A model generated the notes under the pieces. The model did not search any database, had not been told where the DNA came from, and was given only the letters and a program-made list of their open reading frames with translations. This document shows positions 43,912-48,469 of a DNA stretch of 48,469 nucleotides, piece by piece. The DNA comes from Guillardia theta CCMP2712 (lineage: Eukaryota > Cryptophyceae > Pyrenomonadales > Geminigeraceae): assembly GCF_000315625.1 (NCBI RefSeq), contig NW_005434633.1, forward strand, positions 406,733-455,201. Reading direction: 5' to 3'. The stretch's first letter is position 1. The number at the start of each line of letters is the position of its first letter. The translations under genes were made by a program, and so were the position numbers.

Positions 43912-44945
43912 ATGCCCACCGTGAGTGAACATGGCGACTTGATGCTTGTATCATGCACCAGAGCGCTTGCTGCTTCTGCAAACATGATATCTCAACCCCT
44001 GCAATGCATGAAACATACTGTTGTATGTTTCCTTCCTACTGTTTTGTTCAACCCATGGCCTTGTTGCCTACTGGACGTATTGCTTGTCTTTACGGCACTT
44101 GACTGGCTCTGATGCATGCATGGCTGGAATTGGACCTGTTGTTCGGATGATCATGATAGACATTCTATTGTGATGTTTGGTGTTCGATGTTCGATGTTTG
44201 ATATCATCGTGATTGCATGTCGACAATTGATGTTGTGATTAGTTCTGACCCCGGGGCAGAAATGCTTTTTTGATGTCACCATCGGCGGAAGCCCTGCCGG
44301 CCGTATCACCATGGAGTTGACTGACAAGTGAGATGTTATGCACGGACCATGTTCCTCTTCTGACTTCATGCCGACCAGCACCCCCAAGACCTCAGAGAAC
44401 TTCCGTGCCCTCTGCACTGGAGAGAAGGGATTCGGCTACAAGGGCTGCCCCTTCCACCGCATCATCCCCAACTTCATGATCCAGGTTCTCCATGATGCAG
44501 CGCGATGCTCCTGGAGGCTCATGGTGTGGGCAGGGAGGAGACTTCACCAACAAGAACGGAACTGGTGGCAAGTCTATCTACGGCAACAAGTTTGAGGATG
44601 AGAACTTGTAATTGTCATGATTGACCTCTGTTGTGAAGTTGGCTCATATTCGTGCAATCAGCATCAACAAGCACACTGGACCCGGCATCTTGTCCATGGC
44701 CAACGCTGGACCCAACACCAACGGATCCCAGTTCTTCCTCTGCACCGTCAAGACTGACTGGTGACGGCTGAACTTGTGAGCATCCTGTCCATGAGTTGTA
44801 ACCATCTTGCAGGCTTGACAACAAGCACGTTGTCTTCGGTAAGGTTGTTGATGGCATGGATGTCGTCAAGAAGCTCGAGGCTGTCGGCTCCCAGAGCGGC
44901 AAGACCAGCGCCGAGGCTGTCATCAGCGACTGCGGCCAGCTCTAA
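43912..44945 (+). CDS. Cyclophilin A-type peptidyl-prolyl cis-trans isomerase
   Basis: Six exons: 43912-43920, 44260-44327, 44379-44484, 44534-44607, 44662-44760 and 44813-44945. Exon 1 is only nine bases (Met-Pro-Thr) followed by a 339-base intron. The protein is about 165 residues, the usual size of a single-domain cytosolic cyclophilin. Conserved segments are [70 protein letters not shown] and [12 protein letters not shown]. The catalytic Arg, Phe, Gln and His and the tryptophan of the cyclosporin pocket are all present. It catalyses proline isomerisation in protein folding. No targeting extension. Confidence 0.95.
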
Positions 44946-45193
44946 GCAGGTGTCTATCCGAGTGCAGGAATCATTAGGATCAGAGACATGTCAGAGATAC
45001 CGCAATGTTGATAAGCTAATTAAAATTTCGGTGGAGGAAGTTGGCAATGTGTGGAATGATCGATGGATTGGACATGCCAGGGGTGCGCAGTTAGAGTCAC
45101 TGATGATCTACATTCTTGTTTCTTCTGACTCAGCTCTCTCTCGTTTCTCTTCCTTGCAGCGATGATGCATCTTACAACGACCAGCGCCATCCT

Positions 45194-45232
45194 ACCTCCT
45201 CCTCCTCCTCCTCCTCCTCCTCCTCCTCCTCC
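45194..45232. repeat. (CCT)n repeat
   Basis: About 13 uninterrupted CCT units downstream of the cyclophilin gene. Confidence 0.95.
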
Positions 45233-45294
45233 TGGCTGCCTTGTAACTCCTGGCATGTCCGTTTGATGGCAGACTCGCCATACTCCACCCCGTA

Positions 45295-45430
45295 AGCTTT
45301 CCTAGTACCCCCAATATTTTCACCCCCACCTACCTAAAAGGTGGGAAACGTTGGGGTACATGGCTCATATTGTAGTACCCCTGACCCACCCCTGACGAAG
45401 AAATACCCTCATTTTTGCTTACCCACCTTG
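45295..45430. repeat. Possible dispersed noncoding repeat with internal inverted segments
   Basis: Contains CCCACCTACCTAAAAGGTGGG (self-complementary ends) and repeated TAGTACCCC words. It is related in style to 22620-22690 and 43.3-43.7 kb. Confidence 0.4.
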
Positions 45431-45462
45431 TCAATTGTGCAGGAGCGCTTCAACTTTCAACC

Positions 45463-46710
45463 ATGATGCGGCGAGCGGCGAGGTTGGGGCGATGGATGAA
45501 GAAGAAATGGCGGGAAGAAGTGAAGCCAGCAGCTCTTGACGCCATGTACTGGATCAGACACAACATGACAAACTCGACCAAGAGAGTGGTGAAAGATGGT
45601 GAAGATTGGGAGGAGAGGGAGGAGGAGGAGGAGCAAATGGCGCAGGGGACTGGAATGCAGTATCAAGAGAAGATAGTTGCAAAGTGGAGCCAGAAAGACG
45701 TCAGTATCACATTAACATGTTTTGAGATGTATGAATGTGTGAGATATCGACGAATGTGAACGTATCAATGCATGCAGTCCTATTTGAGATGTGCGAAACT
45801 TCTTGTTCTTCTAATCAACTCTCGTTCTACTGTAAACCATCTTGATCCCAGGTCATTGACTTTATCCTACATGAAGTTACAATGGGAGATGCGATGGAGT
45901 TCAGGTAGATTGCTCTCCTGCCTCTGTTCGCGGATGGATGATGCTTGTTCTTTGCTCTGCTCCTGACTCCTCCTCTAGGATCTGCCGCTTGTTGACTGAG
46001 AATGAAGTTGATGGCTCTGCATTGACGACGGCAACAGAAGTCGATCTGATAGACCTCGGCTTCGACCGCGTCCTCTGCCGCAAGCTCTTCATGAAGCTCA
46101 AGGCGTTCGGCAAGGACACAACGGCTGAGAGAAGGCTGGAGCGGCTCAAGACGTTCCTGCGGAAGAACAACCTCATGTTCATCAAGCATCGCCTAGTGGA
46201 CGAGCTAGGGGTGTACGATCTTGATGAGCTCCCGACGTTGGTGACGAACAAGGGATGGGTCCGCTCCCTCAACCTGAACGTTGAGGACGAGATCCGGTTC
46301 AAGACGATCGTGCGCGAGTACTCGCTGGCGCTTGTGGCGCAGGAAAGCTCGGCGCTGGGAGAGGAGGGAAGAGCAAGAAGAAGAAGTCGATCAAGCTCAA
46401 TGAGAAGATGTACAAATCGCACTCGCTAAGGGCAAGAGAGGATCTGAACAGAGCGCTCAAGGAGCAGAGAGCTTCCAAAATGCCGGCGGCGATTGGCCAG
46501 CAGCAAGTACGGTTGCCTCCTGCTGTCAAGCTAGACACGACCTCGAGGAAAGGGAGATGGGAGAAGACGATCCATGATGCGGTGAAGAGCAGCGCTGGAG
46601 GAGGAGTGCAGGAGGTGGCGCTGGAAGACAGCTTGGGAGGAGGAGGCCTTCCTCCTGGGTACAAGACGCAGCAGCTGCTGGGGATTGTGTCCCCGCGGAA
46701 GAAGGGGTAG
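45463..46710 (+). CDS. SAM-domain protein
   Basis: Exons 45463-45699, 45852-45904 and 45979 onward. A coiled, acidic N-terminus is followed by WSQKDVIDFILHEVTMGDAM and, after a splice, LLTENEVDGSALTTATEVDL then IDLGFDRVLCRKLFMKLKAF. This is the layout of a sterile alpha motif: W at the start, DG-x-x-L in the middle, LGF near the end. SAM domains mediate protein or RNA contacts. A helical part continues (RLERLKTFLRKNNLMFIKHR). The 3' end has two readings: stop at 46429, or a 38-base intron (46310-46347) that joins the frame KSIKLNEKMYKSHSLRARED through to 46710. The second uses more protein-like sequence but cuts KTIVREYSLALVAQE. Confidence 0.7.
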
Positions 46711-46860
46711 TGGACGACGACGATGAGGACGATGACGAAGTTAAAAAGAGGACAACAACTGAAAGAAGGATGATGATGATGGTGACGATGATGGTGATGG
46801 TGATGGTGATGATGATGATGATGATGGTGATGGTGATGAAGATGATGATGAGGAGGGGGA
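46711..46860. repeat. (GAT/GAC)n-rich tract
   Basis: GACGATGAGG then GATGATGGTGATG mixture directly after the SAM-domain gene. It creates false acidic and Met-rich ORFs. Confidence 0.85.
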
Positions 46861-47051
46861 TCAGGTCAAGTGAGAGCAGGAGGATGAGGAGGGCGAGGAC
46901 GATGAGTATGCTCTGTTCATGCAGCTCTGTAGGATTGATAGTGCTGGGTTTCAACATTCTCGCTGTAAAGGTTTGTACATAATGTTAGAAACAACAATAA
47001 ATCTTGATGTTTTCATATCTAAATCTGGATCTCTCAGCCCAATCTGTGATG

Positions 47052-48160
47052 CTAAGGTTGTCTTATCACAAACAACATGGTCATCACATTCAGCACGAAG
47101 CTGATCGTAACGTCGAACACGAGCTTCGGCGCAAAGATGGCCCAGACCTTCGGGGGGGTTTCAGTGACAAGGTGTATGGGAGTGAATTGACTGAAAGCAC
47201 ATGAAGGGAGAAAGCAAGTGAAAGGAGAGCGGAAGTGAAGGGAGAGAGAGAGTTTGAGAGAGAGGAGGTAAACAGAGTGAGAGAGTGAAGGAGGGCAGGG
47301 AGTGAGGAGATGAAGAGATGAAGCAAACGTGAGAGAAAGGGAGGATGCTGTTGTGACTTACCATGAGGTGACGTCGCTCAATGGCGACGAAGATTGATGT
47401 AGCCACGAGGTTGAAGGATGCGAAGACTTGGAGGAAAATGCCGTTGAGAGGAAGGCAGCTGAGAGAGGAGAAGGGGGCTAGGATAATCCACGAGCCCTGT
47501 GAAAAAGTAAACTCTTGTCAAGAGAAGTACCGAGGAAAAGAAGGAGAAGGGAGGAGGAGGAGGAAGGAGGAGGAAGGAGGAGGAGGAGGTATTGAAAGTC
47601 AGAGGGAGGAGAGGAGGAGAGGAGGAGAGGAGGAGGAGAGGAGGAGAGGAGAGGAGGAGAGGAGGAGAGGAGGAGAGAAGGAGAGAAGGAGAGAAGGAGA
47701 GGAGGAGAGGAGGAGAGGAGGAGAGGAGGAGAGGAAAGGGGATATGGAAATGAATCAAGACATATAGAAAGACAAGGAGGGGGCAGGAAGAGAAAGTGCA
47801 GGGGAGGTAAGGCGAGTATGAAGATAAGGAGCAGGAGAAGAGGGTGAAGGAGGTAGAGGCCGTGGAGGAGGAGAAAGAGAAAAGGAGGACGAGGACAGGA
47901 AGAAAGAAGGAGGGCAGGGAGGGAGGGAGGAGGGACCCTTCTACGATGTCACCTGTGACGATGGGTGGGCTGTCAGGCCCGAAGATGAGGGAGAATGGAG
48001 GAAGCAGCGAGCAGAGACGTTCGAGCCTGGCCTCCCGCTTCTCCTCCTCGCCCGCTGGACTGTGCCGTCCTAGGGAGAGGAGGAAGCGAAGAGCTGCAAA
48101 CATGTAGATTGTCCGCGGGATCCCTAGCCGAAGGAGAGCTGGACTTGCCTGCAGGAAGTT
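47052..48160 (-). CDS. Multi-span membrane protein (partial model)
   Basis: Three likely exons on the minus strand: about 48160-47953 (LGIPRTIYMFAALRFLLSLG, then FSLIFGPDSPPIVT), 47496-47362 (GSWIILAPFSSLSCLPLNGI then FLQVFASFNLVATSIFVAI) and 47147-47052 (VWAIFAPKLVFDVTISFVLN, ending VIRQP). Each carries membrane helices, and the splice sites of the last two are good. The phase between the first two does not match, so an exon may be missing in the GGA-rich 47500-47940 interval. The W-x-x-x-x-AP words are reminiscent of TMEM185-like membrane proteins, but this is a weak suggestion. The 5' end is not defined. Confidence 0.5.
47540..47745. repeat. (GGA/GGAGA)n purine tract
   Basis: GAGGAGGAGAGG repeats within an intron of the minus-strand membrane protein gene. 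Confidence 0.95.
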
Positions 48161-48469
48161 TGTGAGGAGGGAGAGAGGAGGAGATGTCCAGGAAGGAGGT
48201 GTGGGGCCGGAAGGAAGAAGGTGGAAAATGATGCGGGGGGGAGAGGAAGCGTAGGAACTGGGTGGAGAAGCAGGAGGAGGACGGAGAAGCAGGAGGTGGA
48301 CAGAGAAGCAGGAGGAGGACAGAGAAGCAGGAAGGAGGACAGAGAAGCAGGAAGGAGGATAGAGGGGTGGTGGGAGGAGAAAACCGGCGTTCTTTCTCCT
48401 CTCCTCCCTAACTCCATTCTTTTGTCCCCTCCTTATTCTCTCCCATTTCCGCACTCCCCCCCCCCCGGT
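48161..48469. repeat. Purine-rich repeats at the window end
   Basis: AGAAGCAGGAGGAGGACAG units (about five copies, 48265-48360), then a C run at the very end. Not coding by itself. Confidence 0.7.

Noticed and set aside
47378-48454. 358-codon minus-strand ORF
   Set aside because: Most of it is Ser/Leu/Pro translated from GGA-rich repeats. Only two short parts look coding, and these were used as exons of a spliced membrane protein.

Overview
This is eukaryotic nuclear DNA from a unicellular, probably photosynthetic protist. Genes on both strands carry many short GT-AG introns, mostly 38-65 bases, and the introns and spacers are full of simple-sequence repeats. Several proteins start with a signal-peptide-like segment, and one of these belongs to a plastid-type branched amino acid enzyme family. 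Large cysteine-rich multi-pass membrane proteins and WD40 fragments of the type VRVWDLExMKEKACL point to a cryptophyte such as Guillardia theta. That placement is an inference from gene style, not a database match.

Layout. 1-9 kb holds host genes: a citramalate-synthase-like protein that has lost its catalytic motifs (minus), a J-domain protein (plus), and a multi-exon membrane protein with a cysteine-rich ectodomain and an EF-hand (minus). 9-13.4 kb holds an apparently intact Mutator-like transposon gene in which a MULE transposase is fused to a Ulp1-type cysteine protease. 13.4-17.2 kb holds two convergent copies of a small helix-turn-helix protein gene, a 26-base dispersed motif and an inverted, internally deleted MULE fragment.

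17.36-30.98 kb is the most unusual region, a giant inverted repeat. Two arms of about 5 kb are separated by 3.4 kb. Each arm carries a roughly 660-residue P-loop NTPase, two small divergent ORFs, an Api92-like (phage-type) protein, a homopolymer G tract and an outer hairpin. The 11-base hairpin loop is flipped between the arms, like the flip/flop state of hairpin-ended linear DNA. The left NTPase is open and the right one has a stop codon. The spacer itself looks like a nested insertion bounded by a 30-base direct repeat.

31-48.5 kb returns to host genes: a Cid1/TUTase-type nucleotidyltransferase (minus), a GCC-repeat membrane protein (plus), a 16-base minisatellite, deoxyhypusine synthase (plus, nine exons with trinucleotide repeats in three consecutive introns), a single-pass membrane protein (minus), cyclophilin A (plus, six exons), a SAM-domain protein (plus) and a multi-span membrane protein (minus). 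These host genes are unrelated neighbours. The accessory block from 9 to 32 kb is a nest of mobile DNA.
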